Below, piece after piece: positions 1 through 7,106 of a DNA stretch of 35,593 bases. The position numbers and the translations under genes are program-made. The stretch lies in contig NZ_JAAALA010000038.1 in NCBI RefSeq assembly GCF_009905535.1, positions 1-35,593 of the forward strand. The letters are read 5' to 3'. The DNA is from Caulobacter sp. SLTY. GTDB taxonomy: Bacteria; Pseudomonadota; Alphaproteobacteria; Caulobacterales; Caulobacteraceae. The notes below the pieces were generated by a model. The model ran no database searches, was not told where the DNA came from, and saw only the letters and a program-made list of their open reading frames with translations. Positions within the stretch are counted from its first letter, which is position 1; each line of letters begins with the position of its first letter.

Positions 1-86
1 GTCAGCGTCGTCTTGCCATGGTCAACGTGACCGATGGTGCCGATGTTGCAGTGCGGCTTAGTGCGTTCGAACTTTTCCTTGGCCAT
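1..86 (-). CDS. tuf: Elongation factor Tu, N-terminal fragment
   Basis: Reading leftwards from the ATG at 86, the 28 visible codons begin [20 protein letters not shown] and continue into the [11 protein letters not shown]-loop (G1 motif), which is diagnostic of EF-Tu. The gene leaves the window at its 5' edge, so only the first part of the GTPase domain is seen. EF-Tu delivers aminoacyl-tRNA to the ribosome in the cytoplasm. It lies 43 nt downstream of tRNA-Gly and behind tRNA-Tyr on the same strand. This resembles the tRNA-tufB transcription unit of other proteobacteria, so co-transcription with the tRNAs is likely. Confidence 0.97.
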
Positions 87-129
87 CGTCTCTATACCTT
101 TGCGCCGGGCGCCTGGTTGGTTGGGGAAC

Positions 130-203
130 TGGAGCGGGTAGCCGGGATCGAACCGGCATCCTCAGCTTGGAAGGCTGCTGCACTACCATTGTGCTATACC
201 CGC
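130..203 (-). tRNA. tRNA-Gly (anticodon TCC)
   Basis: The minus strand gives a 74-nt cloverleaf. The 7-bp acceptor stem is GCGGGTA paired with TACCCGC, the discriminator is T, and the CCA end is genomically encoded (130-132). The anticodon loop is CTTCCAA with anticodon TCC (plus-strand 169-171), and the T arm contains GGTTCGATCC. It reads GGA and GGG codons. It sits between tRNA-Tyr and tuf on the same strand, probably in one transcript processed by RNases P and E. Confidence 0.97.
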
Positions 204-282
204 GCCTCCGGCAGGGACGCCGAAACTCTCCCGTTCAATGTCTCTTTGAAACCGCTCGTCGCGAAGGAAGGCCTGCAGCGCG

Positions 283-366
283 TGGTGGGGGAAGAAGGAC
301 TCGAACCTTCGAAGCTTTCGCAGCGGATTTACAGTCCGCCCCCTTTGCCGCTCGGGACATTCCCCC
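283..366 (-). tRNA. tRNA-Tyr (anticodon GTA)
   Basis: The minus strand gives an 84-nt class II tRNA. The acceptor stem is GGGGGAA paired with TTCCCCC, and CCA is encoded at 283-285. The anticodon stem-loop is GCGGA-CTGTAAA-TCCGC with anticodon GTA (plus-strand 330-332). A long variable arm follows, as expected for bacterial tRNA-Tyr, and the T arm contains GGTTCGAGTCC. It is first in the tyr-gly-tuf series, 79 nt upstream of tRNA-Gly. Confidence 0.97.
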
Positions 367-445
367 AAGCGCTGCAGGCATTTCCTTGGCGGCGCGGCCC
401 CTTCCGTCGTAACGGGAAGGACCAGGGCCCCAAATCGGAGCGCGT

Positions 446-474
446 CTTATAGTGTCCTCGTCCCGTGAACGCAA
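446..474 (-). promoter_or_regulatory. Candidate promoter for the tRNA-Tyr/tRNA-Gly/tuf unit
   Basis: On the minus strand TTGCGTT (468-474) is followed after 14 nt by ACTATAAG (446-453). This fits the Caulobacter housekeeping pattern (TTGACGS, 10-14 nt, GCTANAWC) with a good -10 and a moderate -35. It lies about 80 nt upstream of the mature tRNA-Tyr 5' end, so a short 5' trailer would be removed. It overlaps the first codons of the divergent rlmB. The assignment rests on the sequence match and position alone. Confidence 0.45.
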
Positions 475-1294
475 CGACCGGAAAACACCCTTTCGCAAGG
501 GCCCGGAAAAACGTGAAAAGCCCGGCGGGACAAGGGGTTCGGGCCGTCCGCAGGCCCAGGACGGCAAGGATTGGCTGTGGGGCGTCCATGCGATCGAGGC
601 CGCGTTGGCGAATCCCGCCCGCGGCAAACCCCGACGGATTCTCGCCACCGCCGACCGCGCCAAGGCCCTCAACGCCCGCTTTGGCCGGCTCGAGGTGGAG
701 ATCGTCGAGGGCCGCGACATCGACCGCGTCCTGCCCCAGGGCGCCGTCCACCAGGGTCTGGCCATGAAGCCCGAACCGCTGGTCCCCCTCTCTATAGAAG
801 AGATCGCATCTCCGGTGGCCGGCATGCTGGTCATGCTCGATCAGGTGACCGACCCGCAGAACGTCGGCGCCATCTTCCGCAGCGCCGCGGCCTTCGGAGC
901 GCGGGGCGTTATCCTGCAGGACCGCAACGCCCCCGCCCTGACCGGAGCCCTGGCCAAGACGGCGGTCGGCGCGGTGGACAAGATTCCCCACGCCTCGGCG
1001 GTCAACCTGTCGCGCGCGCTGGAAGAGCTGGCGGATTTGGGCTGGCGGATCGTCGGACTGGCCGGCGAGGCCACCCAGACCCTCGAGGAAGCGCTCGACG
1101 GGACGCCGACCGTCCTGGTCATGGGCTCGGAGGGCGAGGGCCTGCGGCGACTGGTCGCCGAGCACTGCGACGTGCTGGCGAAAATTCCCATGCCCGGCGG
1201 GTTCGAGAGCATAAATGTGTCAAACGCGGCGGCTATCGCCCTCTATGAGTGCAGCCGCGCTCGCCCTTTGGGTGAAGTGGTTACCCAAATCTGA
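452..1294 (+). CDS. rlmB: SpoU-family 23S rRNA (guanosine-2'-O-)-methyltransferase RlmB
   Basis: The 280-residue protein starts at GTG 452. RlmB methylates the 2'-OH of G2251 in the 23S rRNA P loop using S-adenosylmethionine. Residues 1-40 are a basic, Arg/Lys-rich extension. The substrate-binding domain begins with WGVHAIEAAL (about 42-51). The SPOUT knot follows with all three SpoU motifs: DQVTDPQNVGAIFRSAAAFG (130-149, with Asn137 and Arg143), VLVMGSEGEGLRRL (221-234), and IPMPGGFESINVSNAAAIAL (245-264). It is transcribed away from the tRNA/tuf unit, and no RNA-modification partner is adjacent. An alternative is another TrmH-group 2'-O-methyltransferase, since orthology within SpoU proteins is hard to settle by motifs alone. 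Confidence 0.9.
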   Translation: MSSSRERNDRKTPFRKGPEKREKPGGTRGSGRPQAQDGKDWLWGVHAIEAALANPARGKPRRILATADRAKALNARFGRLEVEIVEGRDIDRVLPQGAVHQGLAMKPEPLVPLSIEEIASPVAGMLVMLDQVTDPQNVGAIFRSAAAFGARGVILQDRNAPALTGALAKTAVGAVDKIPHASAVNLSRALEELADLGWRIVGLAGEATQTLEEALDGTPTVLVMGSEGEGLRRLVAEHCDVLAKIPMPGGFESINVSNAAAIALYECSRARPLGEVVTQI

Positions 1295-1397
1295 ATTTTA
1301 CGTTTTGACTTCATGGCAAGGCGTGATTTGCTCCCGAACTTGTTCCGGCGAGTAGGGCGTTTCGCCGTGGATTATCACCATCAGTTCGGGGGTTCCG

Positions 1398-3134
1398 ATG
1401 GCGAATAAGCGTTTGATTACCGTAGCTTATGCCGTGTCGGCCGTAGCCTTGCTGGCGCTCACCGGTTGCGGTGGACAGGCGCCTGACGACGGCTACAGCG
1501 GCCCCGGCCCCTCGTCGTATGAAAGCGACCGTGGTTCCGGCGAGTTGGCGGGCGGCGACACCCGCGCCACCACCCTGGCCGGCGGCCCGCCGGACGTGAC
1601 CATGGAGGCCATCCCCAACCCCGAGAACCTGCCGCTCGAAGAGCGCCGCCGCATCTACGGCAACAAGTACGACCACCTGAGCTACAAGCCCCTCCACGGC
1701 GGGCACGCCGGTCACGGATCCGCTCCCCCGGCCCAGCTGCGCAGCTGGCGCAACGCCGAGGGCGTGCTGGTCGTCTCCAACAAGCCCATCGCCAACCCCG
1801 AGGACATGAGCGCCAAGGAGCGGCGCCAGGTCTACGGCAAGCGCTACGCCCCCCGCCCCAGCGCCGCGCCCAAGCGCAGCTGGGCCGCCGCCCCTGCCCG
1901 GCCGGCCCCCAAGAAGCAGGCCGCCGCGCCGGCCTATCGTCCGGCCCCGGTCGCCAAGGCGCCCGCGCCCAAGCCCGTCGCCGCCCCGCCGCCGAAAATG
2001 GTCGCCAAGCCCGCGCCGCCGCCGGTGAAGGCCGCTCCGCCGCCCGCCCCGATCGCCAAGGCCCCGCCGGCTCCCAAGCCGGTGATCAAGCCGCCGGTCG
2101 CCCCGCCGACGGTGGCAAAGGCCGCCCCCACGGTCGATCCGAAGATGGCCGCCCTGTCGGCTAAGGTCGGCCCCGAGGCCATCAAGGGCGCCACCCTGAC
2201 CGTCCCCGATACCCTGGCCAAGGGTGAAGAGGCCAAGGTCACCCTGGCCCTGCCGGTCACCCTGCTGGACATCATCCAGCGAGAGGCCGCCAACCTCGGC
2301 CTGACCAAGGCCGCCCGCAAGGCGGAAGTCTCCGCCACTCTCACGGGCGAGGGCTACACCATCACCCCGAACGGCGCCCAGACCCAGGCCCTGAAGAAGG
2401 GCGAGGCCGCCACTTTTGACTGGCAGGTCAAGCCCGGCGACGGCGAGAAGACCCCGCTCAAGGCCACTGTCGACGGCGCCCTGAAGGGCCAGGCCGGCCC
2501 TGCCAAGACCTTCTCCATCGCCACCCTGGAACAGGCGGTCGCCAACGCCGTTGAGACCACCGAATCGCAGGCCAAGAAGCTGGGCTTCAACCTCGACAAG
2601 CTGGCCATCCCGGGCCTTAAGCCGATCACCATCGGCCAGACGGTGATCCCGCCGGGCGCCCTGACGGCGATCATCATAGCCTTCGTGCTACTGCTGGTTC
2701 TGCTGGCCATGGCCCAGGCCGGAGCCGCCCGCCGCGCTCGCAACGAGCGCCGCCGCAAGTTCCGCACCATGACCGACTACGGCCGCGCCGAGCCCGAGGT
2801 CGAAAAGGCTGAGGAGACCAAGCCCCACGTCAATCCGTTGGCCGCCGCCGCTGGCGGGGCCGCGGTCGGCGCCGGCGCCGCGGCCCTGACCTTCGCCCCG
2901 CACGAGGACGAGGATCACGGCCACGCTCAGCCCGAGGCCCATCCGGCCCACGAGGAGCACGCCCCGGCCCATGAGGCTCATGCCGAGCCCGCCGCCGAGG
3001 CGCACGCCCCGGCGCACGAAGAGCACCCGGCTCCCGCCGAGGCCCACGGTCACGACGACCACGGCCACGCCCCGGCGGAGGCCCCTCACCACGACCACCA
3101 CGCCGCCGAGCATCGGGAACCCGAACACGCTTGA
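1398..3134 (+). CDS. Membrane-anchored Ala/Pro/Lys-rich protein with C-terminal His-rich tail, unknown function
   Basis: The product has 578 residues. Residues 1-24 are a hydrophobic signal ending in LLALTGC, a plausible lipobox with Cys24. Two similar short motifs follow: IPNPENLPLEERRRIYGNKY (72-91) and IANPEDMSAKERRQVYGKRY (131-150). Residues about 155-250 are a low-complexity Ala/Pro/Lys stretch suited to spanning the periplasm. A compact region (about 255-375, with LTGEGYTITPNG and FDWQVKP) looks like a beta-sandwich. One transmembrane helix (about 420-442, TAIIIAFVLLLVLLAMAQAG) is followed by a very basic stop-transfer RRARNERRRKFR, so the C-terminus should be cytoplasmic. The last 80 residues are extremely rich in His, Glu and Ala and could bind metal ions. 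The TerC-like gene starts 76 nt downstream. The coding sequence looks genuine in base composition and codon use, but I do not recognise a characterised homologue. Confidence 0.85.
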   Translation: MANKRLITVAYAVSAVALLALTGCGGQAPDDGYSGPGPSSYESDRGSGELAGGDTRATTLAGGPPDVTMEAIPNPENLPLEERRRIYGNKYDHLSYKPLHGGHAGHGSAPPAQLRSWRNAEGVLVVSNKPIANPEDMSAKERRQVYGKRYAPRPSAAPKRSWAAAPARPAPKKQAAAPAYRPAPVAKAPAPKPVAAPPPKMVAKPAPPPVKAAPPPAPIAKAPPAPKPVIKPPVAPPTVAKAAPTVDPKMAALSAKVGPEAIKGATLTVPDTLAKGEEAKVTLALPVTLLDIIQREAANLGLTKAARKAEVSATLTGEGYTITPNGAQTQALKKGEAATFDWQVKPGDGEKTPLKATVDGALKGQAGPAKTFSIATLEQAVANAVETTESQAKKLGFNLDKLAIPGLKPITIGQTVIPPGALTAIIIAFVLLLVLLAMAQAGAARRARNERRRKFRTMTDYGRAEPEVEKAEETKPHVNPLAAAAGGAAVGAGAAALTFAPHEDEDHGHAQPEAHPAHEEHAPAHEAHAEPAAEAHAPAHEEHPAPAEAHGHDDHGHAPAEAPHHDHHAAEHREPEHA

Positions 3135-3161
3135 CCGGCTGACCGCTAACCGGACCAAATC

Positions 3162-3194
3162 AGCCGTCGGCGCCCTTGTCAGGCGTCGGCGGCT
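3162..3194 (+). promoter_or_regulatory. 13-bp hairpin in the leader of the TerC-like gene
   Basis: As RNA, AGCCGTCGGCGCC (3162-3174) pairs throughout with GGCGTCGGCGGCT (3182-3194), using two G-U pairs, around a 7-nt loop. The Shine-Dalgarno-like GAGG lies just after it, and the TerC-like start codon is at 3211. No U-run follows, so it is a poor intrinsic terminator. It could be a processing or attenuation structure between the two genes, or a translational control element. Function is inferred from position only. Confidence 0.4.
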
Positions 3195-3210
3195 GACGCA
3201 TTGAGGCCCT

Positions 3211-3954
3211 ATGGAAACTCTATTTGGCGGCGATTTCGCCGGCGCGGGCGCGGCCCTGCTGCAAGTCCTGATGATCGACCTGGTGCTGGCCGGAGACAAT
3301 GCGGTCGCGGTCGGCCTGGCGGCCGGCGGCTTGCCGCAGGAACAGCGCAAGAAGGCCATTCTCTACGGCCTGATCGCGGCTGTGGTGCTGCGCATCGGCT
3401 TCGCCCTGATCACGGTCCAGTTGCTGGGTATGATCGGCCTGCTCCTGGCCGGCGGCGCGCTGCTGCTCTGGGTCTGCTGGAAGATGTGGCGCGAAATGCG
3501 CGACCAGGCCGCCCATGACGAGGCCCAGGCCAACGCCGCCCTCGACGACGACCCGACCACCGAGCCCAACGTCAAGCCGGCCAAGTCTTTCAAGGCCGCC
3601 TTCATCCAGATCCTGATCGCTGACGTCTCGATGAGCCTGGACAACGTCCTGGCCGTCGCCGGGGCCGCCCGCGAACATCCGGCCATCATGGTTTTCGGCC
3701 TGCTGCTGTCGATCGCCCTGATGGGCGCGGCCGCCACCTGGATCGCCAGCCTGCTGCACAAGCACCGCTGGATCGGCTACGTCGGCTTGGTCATCGTCCT
3801 CTACGTTGCCCTGCACATGATGTGGGACGGCCACCGCGATATCGTGGTCGATCTGAACAAGACCGACAGCTACAACGCCGCCGTTCCGAACTTCATGGAC
3901 ATCTCGGAGAAAGAGGTCCGCAAGTTCGGCGGCAAGGCTCTGCCGGATCACTGA
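3211..3954 (+). CDS. TerC/YjbE-family integral membrane protein, probable metal exporter
   Basis: The product has 247 residues and about seven hydrophobic segments. It carries the two TerC-family signature loops: IDLVLAGDNAVAVGLAAG (about 23-40) and the symmetric DVSMSLDNVLAVAG in the second half. Each has an acidic residue plus Asn within a membrane helix. The short spacing and central hydrophilic linker (about 100-125, Asp/Ala-rich) fit the YjbE subgroup. Characterised TerC proteins (YkoY/MeeY in Bacillus, Alx in E. coli) export Mn2+ or supply metal to secreted enzymes. By homology this is an inner-membrane divalent-metal transporter, but the substrate is not proven. The start is ATG 3211 with GAGG 7 nt upstream. 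No yybP-ykoY riboswitch is visible in the 76-nt upstream gap. Confidence 0.88.
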   Translation: METLFGGDFAGAGAALLQVLMIDLVLAGDNAVAVGLAAGGLPQEQRKKAILYGLIAAVVLRIGFALITVQLLGMIGLLLAGGALLLWVCWKMWREMRDQAAHDEAQANAALDDDPTTEPNVKPAKSFKAAFIQILIADVSMSLDNVLAVAGAAREHPAIMVFGLLLSIALMGAAATWIASLLHKHRWIGYVGLVIVLYVALHMMWDGHRDIVVDLNKTDSYNAAVPNFMDISEKEVRKFGGKALPDH

Positions 3955-3960
3955 TCCGGC
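3942..3960. terminator. Palindrome over the stop codon of the TerC-like gene, possible bidirectional terminator
   Basis: GCCGGATCA-C-TGATCCGGC is a perfect 9-bp inverted repeat with a single central base. It includes the TGA stop (3952-3954) and lies in the 19-bp gap between two converging genes. A strong symmetric hairpin here could stop transcription from both sides, although no clear T-run follows on either strand. The final coding bases double as the left arm. Confidence 0.4.
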
Positions 3961-3973
3961 GTCCTTGATCCCC

Positions 3974-4186
3974 CTACCGTCCCTGCTCGATCACCGCCCG
4001 CTTCGCCTCCGGCGCCCCCGGCGCGGGCCCGACCAGCATCGCGAATGCCAGCCCCAGCGAGGCCACGGCCCAGAACGCCGCCGCGCCGATCACCGGCCAT
4101 AGCGACTCCCGCGGCACGGGCGGCTTCAGCAACCCTCGCGCATAGGCCAGGGCCTCGGGTTCGACGGCGGGACGGGATTCGGGCAT
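3974..4186 (-). CDS. Small single-pass membrane protein, unknown function
   Basis: A 70-residue protein is predicted from ATG 4186, which has GGAG 11 nt upstream. An in-frame TTG 9 nt further upstream is a less likely start because the GGAG would then be only 2 nt away. The N-terminal half is hydrophilic (PESRPAVEPEALAYARGLL). One transmembrane helix (about 28-50, WPVIGAAAFWAVASLGLAF) follows, and the tail is short and charged. It is convergent with the TerC-like gene and divergent from trpG. The overlapping frame on the same strand is Arg/Gly/Ala-rich and looks like a shadow. The hydrophobic helix and base composition support a real gene, but I recognise no family. Confidence 0.6.
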   Translation of the reverse strand: MPESRPAVEPEALAYARGLLKPPVPRESLWPVIGAAAFWAVASLGLAFAMLVGPAPGAPEAKRAVIEQGR

Positions 4187-4325
4187 CGGGGCCAAGTCTC
4201 CGCCGCGTCGCCTTCCCGCGCAAGACCGCCGGGCCCAGCCGCTCTATGGGTCCTGCAAGGATATCTGACCCGTCGACTCACGATGGCGAGTTCCCCTGCC
4301 CCGCCTTCGCCGCTAGAACCGCCCC

Positions 4326-4916
4326 ATGATCCTGGTGATCGATAACTACGACAGCTTCACCTACAACCTCGTTCATTACCTGAACGAGCTTGGGGCCCGC
4401 ACTCTTGTGCGCCGCAACGACGCGCTGACGGTGCAGGAGGCCATCGGGCTGAAACCCGACGCCATCCTCCTCTCCCCCGGTCCCAAGGCCCCGGCCCAGG
4501 CCGGCATCTGCCTCCCCCTCCTGCGCGGCGCCCCGGATGACATGCCGATATTCGGCGTCTGCCTGGGCCACCAGGCGATGGGCGAGGCCTATGGCGGCGA
4601 GGTGATCCGCGCCAAGGCTATCATGCACGGCAAGACCAGCCCCATTCTCCATGAGGGCAAGTCGGTGTTCAAAGGCCTGCCCAGCCCCTTTACGGCCACC
4701 CGCTACCACAGCCTGGCCGTCGATCGCACCAGCCTGCCGGCCGAGCTGGAGGTCACTGCATGGACCGAGGACGGCGAGATCATGGGCTTGGCCCACCGGA
4801 CCCGCCCGGTCCACGGCGTCCAGTTCCATCCCGAGTCCATCGAGACCAGCTGCGGCCACGAGCTGCTCGGCAATTTCCTCGACCTGGCCAACGTCCCCCG
4901 CACCGCGACCGTCTGA
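4326..4916 (+). CDS. trpG: Anthranilate synthase component II (glutamine amidotransferase)
   Basis: The 196-residue class I glutamine amidotransferase starts [18 protein letters not shown]. It supplies ammonia to TrpE for anthranilate synthesis from chorismate. The catalytic triad is visible: Cys79 in [10 protein letters not shown], and His168 and Glu170 in QFHPESIET. The oxyanion loop [11 protein letters not shown] lies at 50-60. The trpG stop and trpD start are separated by one base, which indicates translational coupling. The large subunit trpE is not adjacent, so the synthase must be assembled from a distant gene. Such proteins can also serve p-aminobenzoate synthesis (PabA); the trpDC neighbours favour TrpG as the main role. 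Confidence 0.95.
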   Translation: MILVIDNYDSFTYNLVHYLNELGARTLVRRNDALTVQEAIGLKPDAILLSPGPKAPAQAGICLPLLRGAPDDMPIFGVCLGHQAMGEAYGGEVIRAKAIMHGKTSPILHEGKSVFKGLPSPFTATRYHSLAVDRTSLPAELEVTAWTEDGEIMGLAHRTRPVHGVQFHPESIETSCGHELLGNFLDLANVPRTATV

Positions 4917-4917
4917 G

Positions 4918-5931
4918 ATGTCCGACGCCTTCAAGCCCCTGCTCGCCCGCCTGGCCGACGGCCAGACCCTGTCGGAAGACGATGCGGAGACCTTCTTCGC
5001 CGCCTGCCTGCGCGGCGAGCCCTCCCCGGCCCAGGTCGCCGCCGCCCTGACCGCCATCCGCCTGCGCGGCGAGACCGTGGGCGAGCTGACCGCCTGCGCC
5101 CGCGCGATGCGCCGTGCCATGGTCACCCTCGACCATCCCTACCAGGTGGTCGATACCTGCGGCACCGGCGGCGATGGCCTGCACACCTTGAACATCTCCA
5201 CTGCCGCCGCCTTCGTGGCTGCCGGCGGGGGCCTGAAGGTCGCCAAGCACGGCAATCGCGCCCTCTCCTCCCGCTCTGGCTCCTCCGACGTGCTGAGCAT
5301 CCTCGGCGTCAAGCTCGACGCCGATCTTCCGCGCCAGCGCCGGGCCCTGGACGAGGCCAACATCTGTTTCCTGTTCGCCCCCTCGCACCATGGCGCCATG
5401 CGCCATGTGACGCCGATCCGGGCCGACCTCGGCTTCCGTACTGTCTTCAACCTGCTGGGTCCCCTGTCCAACCCGGCCGGCGCCCGTCATCAGGTCCTGG
5501 GCGTCTATGACCTGCGCCTGGTCGAGCCGGTCGCCCGTGTCCTGGGCGCGCTGGGCGCCGAACGGGCCTGGACCGTCCACGGCGGCGGCATGGACGAGCT
5601 GACCGTCACCGGCCCGACAGCCGTCTGTGAATGGCGCGACGGTGGGGTGCGCAACTTTACGATCACCCCGGAAGCCGTTGGCCTGCCGAAATATTCCCTG
5701 GACCAGCTGACCGGCGGCGATCCCGCCCACAACGCCGCCGCCATGACCCGCCTGTTCGATGGCGAGCCCGGCGCCTACCGCGACGTGGTCCTGCTCAACG
5801 CCGCCGCCACCTTCCTGGTCGGCGGCAAGGTCGAGACCTTGCGCGAGGGGGTCGAGCTCGGCGCCGCGGTGATCGACGACGGCCGCGCCCACGCCGCCTT
5901 GGCCGGACTGGTCGAGATCACCAACAGCTGA
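4918..5931 (+). CDS. trpD: Anthranilate phosphoribosyltransferase
   Basis: The 337-residue enzyme joins anthranilate and PRPP to give phosphoribosylanthranilate, the second step of tryptophan synthesis. The PRPP-binding motif CGTGGD is at 81-86 and KHGNR at 110-114. Further family blocks are [30 protein letters not shown] and [14 protein letters not shown] 4918 is chosen because it follows the trpG stop by one base and gives the normal family length. The longer open frame upstream merely overlaps trpG. The end overlaps the trpC start by one base (TGATG). Confidence 0.96.
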   Translation: MSDAFKPLLARLADGQTLSEDDAETFFAACLRGEPSPAQVAAALTAIRLRGETVGELTACARAMRRAMVTLDHPYQVVDTCGTGGDGLHTLNISTAAAFVAAGGGLKVAKHGNRALSSRSGSSDVLSILGVKLDADLPRQRRALDEANICFLFAPSHHGAMRHVTPIRADLGFRTVFNLLGPLSNPAGARHQVLGVYDLRLVEPVARVLGALGAERAWTVHGGGMDELTVTGPTAVCEWRDGGVRNFTITPEAVGLPKYSLDQLTGGDPAHNAAAMTRLFDGEPGAYRDVVLLNAAATFLVGGKVETLREGVELGAAVIDDGRAHAALAGLVEITNS

Positions 5932-6704
5932 TGGCCGACATCCTCGCCCGTATCGCCGCCTACAAGCGCGAGGACGTCGCCGCCCGCAAGGCTGCTCGTC
6001 CCACCGTAGATACCTCCGGCGCCTCCGCCCCGCGTGGCTTTCGCAAAGCTCTGGAAGCCCGGTCCGGCGACCGCCTGGCCCTGATCGCGGAGATCAAGAA
6101 AGCCTCTCCCTCCAAGGGCCTGATCCGCGCCGACTTCGACCCGCCGGCCCTCGCCCGCGCCTATGAAGCGGGCGGCGCCGCCTGCCTCTCCGTCCTCACC
6201 GATGGCCCCAGCTTCCAGGGGGACGACGCCTACCTGGTCGCCGCCCGCGCGGAAGTCGCCCTGCCCTGTATCCGCAAGGACTTCCTCGTGGATCCCTGGC
6301 AGGTCGCCGAGAGCCGGGCGCTGGGTGCCGACGCCATCCTGGTCATCATGGCCATGATCGACGACGCCCTGGCGGCCGACCTGATGGCCGAGGCCGCCCG
6401 CCTGGGCATGGACGCCCTGGTCGAGGTTCATGACGAGGCCGAGCGCGACCGGGCGCTGGCCCTCGGCGCCACTCTGCTTGGCGTCAACAACCGCGACCTG
6501 CGCAGCTTCGTGGTCGACCTTGCCGTTACCGAGCGTTTGGCTGTCGATCTGCCCGCCGACATCCTGCTGGTCACCGAAAGCGGCCTCTTCACCCCCGCCG
6601 ACGCCACCCGCATGGCCGCAGCGGGCGCCCGCGCCATGCTGGTCGGCGAAAGCCTCATGCGCCAGGACGACGTCGAGGCCGCCACCCGCGCTCTGCTGGC
6701 TTAG
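5931..6704 (+). CDS. trpC: Indole-3-glycerol phosphate synthase
   Basis: The 257-residue TIM-barrel enzyme converts carboxyphenylamino-deoxyribulose phosphate to indole-3-glycerol phosphate. Signature blocks are [13 protein letters not shown] (catalytic Lys region), [52 protein letters not shown] and [12 protein letters not shown] 5931 overlaps the trpD stop by one base. The protein is monofunctional, with no TrpF domain fused. It ends a compact trpGDC unit and converges with the next gene, their 3' ends overlapping by 4 nt. Confidence 0.96.
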   Translation: MADILARIAAYKREDVAARKAARPTVDTSGASAPRGFRKALEARSGDRLALIAEIKKASPSKGLIRADFDPPALARAYEAGGAACLSVLTDGPSFQGDDAYLVAARAEVALPCIRKDFLVDPWQVAESRALGADAILVIMAMIDDALAADLMAEAARLGMDALVEVHDEAERDRALALGATLLGVNNRDLRSFVVDLAVTERLAVDLPADILLVTESGLFTPADATRMAAAGARAMLVGESLMRQDDVEAATRALLA

Positions 6705-6946
6705 CCGGCGACAGCCGCCGTGCGCAGATTGGCCACGGGCGGCGCCGGCGCGCCCTTGCGCCCCATGGTCCAGTTCGGCGCCATCCGAACCCGAGTATTC
6801 GGCGCCGACCAGATCTCGCCGCTGTCATCCAGCGCCACGACCCAGATCAGGTGATGTTCCTGGCCATAGTCGATGACGGCGAATGCATAGCCCTTGCCCT
6901 TTCCCTCGACGGTGACGGGCAGGCACGGGTCGAGCTGGGTAAACAT
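6701..6946 (-). CDS. Small conserved-looking protein of unknown function
   Basis: An 81-residue protein is predicted from ATG 6946, preceded by AAAGG with 7 nt spacing; an upstream in-frame TTG at 6961 has no such site. It is soluble, with no signal or membrane segment. It contains [20 protein letters not shown] and [17 protein letters not shown], followed by an Ala/Pro-rich tail. Similar short proteins are, from memory, widespread in alphaproteobacteria without a known function. It is convergent with trpC (4-nt overlap) and divergent from lexA across a 160-bp region holding the lexA promoter. Confidence 0.8.
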   Translation of the reverse strand: MFTQLDPCLPVTVEGKGKGYAFAVIDYGQEHHLIWVVALDDSGEIWSAPNTRVRMAPNWTMGRKGAPAPPVANLRTAAVAG

Positions 6947-6985
6947 CGGATCGCCTTTCAAGGGTCCCGAAACAACGGCGCAAAC

Positions 6986-7009
6986 CGGCCGACGTTCCTA
7001 TGTCGGCCG
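6986..7009. repeat. Inverted repeat between divergent promoters upstream of lexA
   Basis: CGGCCGAC (6986-6993) and GTCGGCCG (7002-7009) form a perfect 8-bp inverted repeat around the 8-nt loop GTTCCTAT. It lies 16 nt upstream of the lexA -35 element and about 40 nt upstream of the divergent small gene. It is not an SOS box. It could be the binding site of another regulator or a leader hairpin of the divergent gene. Confidence 0.4.
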
Positions 7010-7024
7010 CCCAACGCGGTTAAC

Positions 7025-7053
7025 TTGACAGCAAGAAAGAACACCTAGAGAAC
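7025..7053 (+). promoter_or_regulatory. lexA promoter
   Basis: TTGACA (7025-7030) is a perfect -35 hexamer. After 12-14 nt comes CCTAGAGAAC (7044-7053), which partly matches the Caulobacter -10 pattern GCTANAWC. The LexA operator at 7039-7053 covers the -10, so repressor binding would block polymerase. The predicted transcript start is about 45 nt before the ATG at 7107. Confidence 0.6.
7039..7053 (-). promoter_or_regulatory. Perfect LexA operator (SOS box) of lexA
   Basis: GAACACCTAGAGAAC is GAAC-N7-GAAC, the exact reverse complement of the alphaproteobacterial SOS box GTTC-N7-GTTC. It overlaps the -10 region of the lexA promoter, which is the expected place for autorepression. Confidence 0.85.
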
Positions 7054-7062
7054 ATCCCCATC

Positions 7063-7077
7063 GTTTGCGATTTGTTC
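7063..7077 (+). promoter_or_regulatory. Second, imperfect LexA box of lexA
   Basis: GTTTGCGATTTGTTC is GTTT-N7-GTTC, one base off the consensus, and starts 24 nt after the start of the perfect box. Two operators about two helical turns apart could allow cooperative or graded autorepression. This is inferred from the sequence only. Confidence 0.5.
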
Positions 7078-7106
7078 TGAACGACTCGGGCCTGGAGAGA
7101 CCGGAT

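Noticed and set aside
1336..1345. GAACTTGTTC as a possible SOS box before the His-rich protein gene
   Set aside because: The half-sites are inverted and only 2 nt apart; the LexA box here needs direct GTTC repeats 7 nt apart.
3135..3210. yybP-ykoY manganese riboswitch before the TerC-like gene
   Set aside because: The gap is only 76 nt and lacks the conserved paired-loop sequences of that riboswitch; only a simple hairpin is present.
3948..4223. 91-codon minus-strand frame overlapping the 70-residue membrane protein
   Set aside because: Arg/Gly/Ala-rich shadow in another frame of the same strand; the chosen frame has a proper hydrophobic helix and a better start.
4187..4325. Leader peptide or attenuator upstream of trpG
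   Set aside because: No short ORF with tandem Trp codons and no terminator/antiterminator pair seen in the 139-nt gap.
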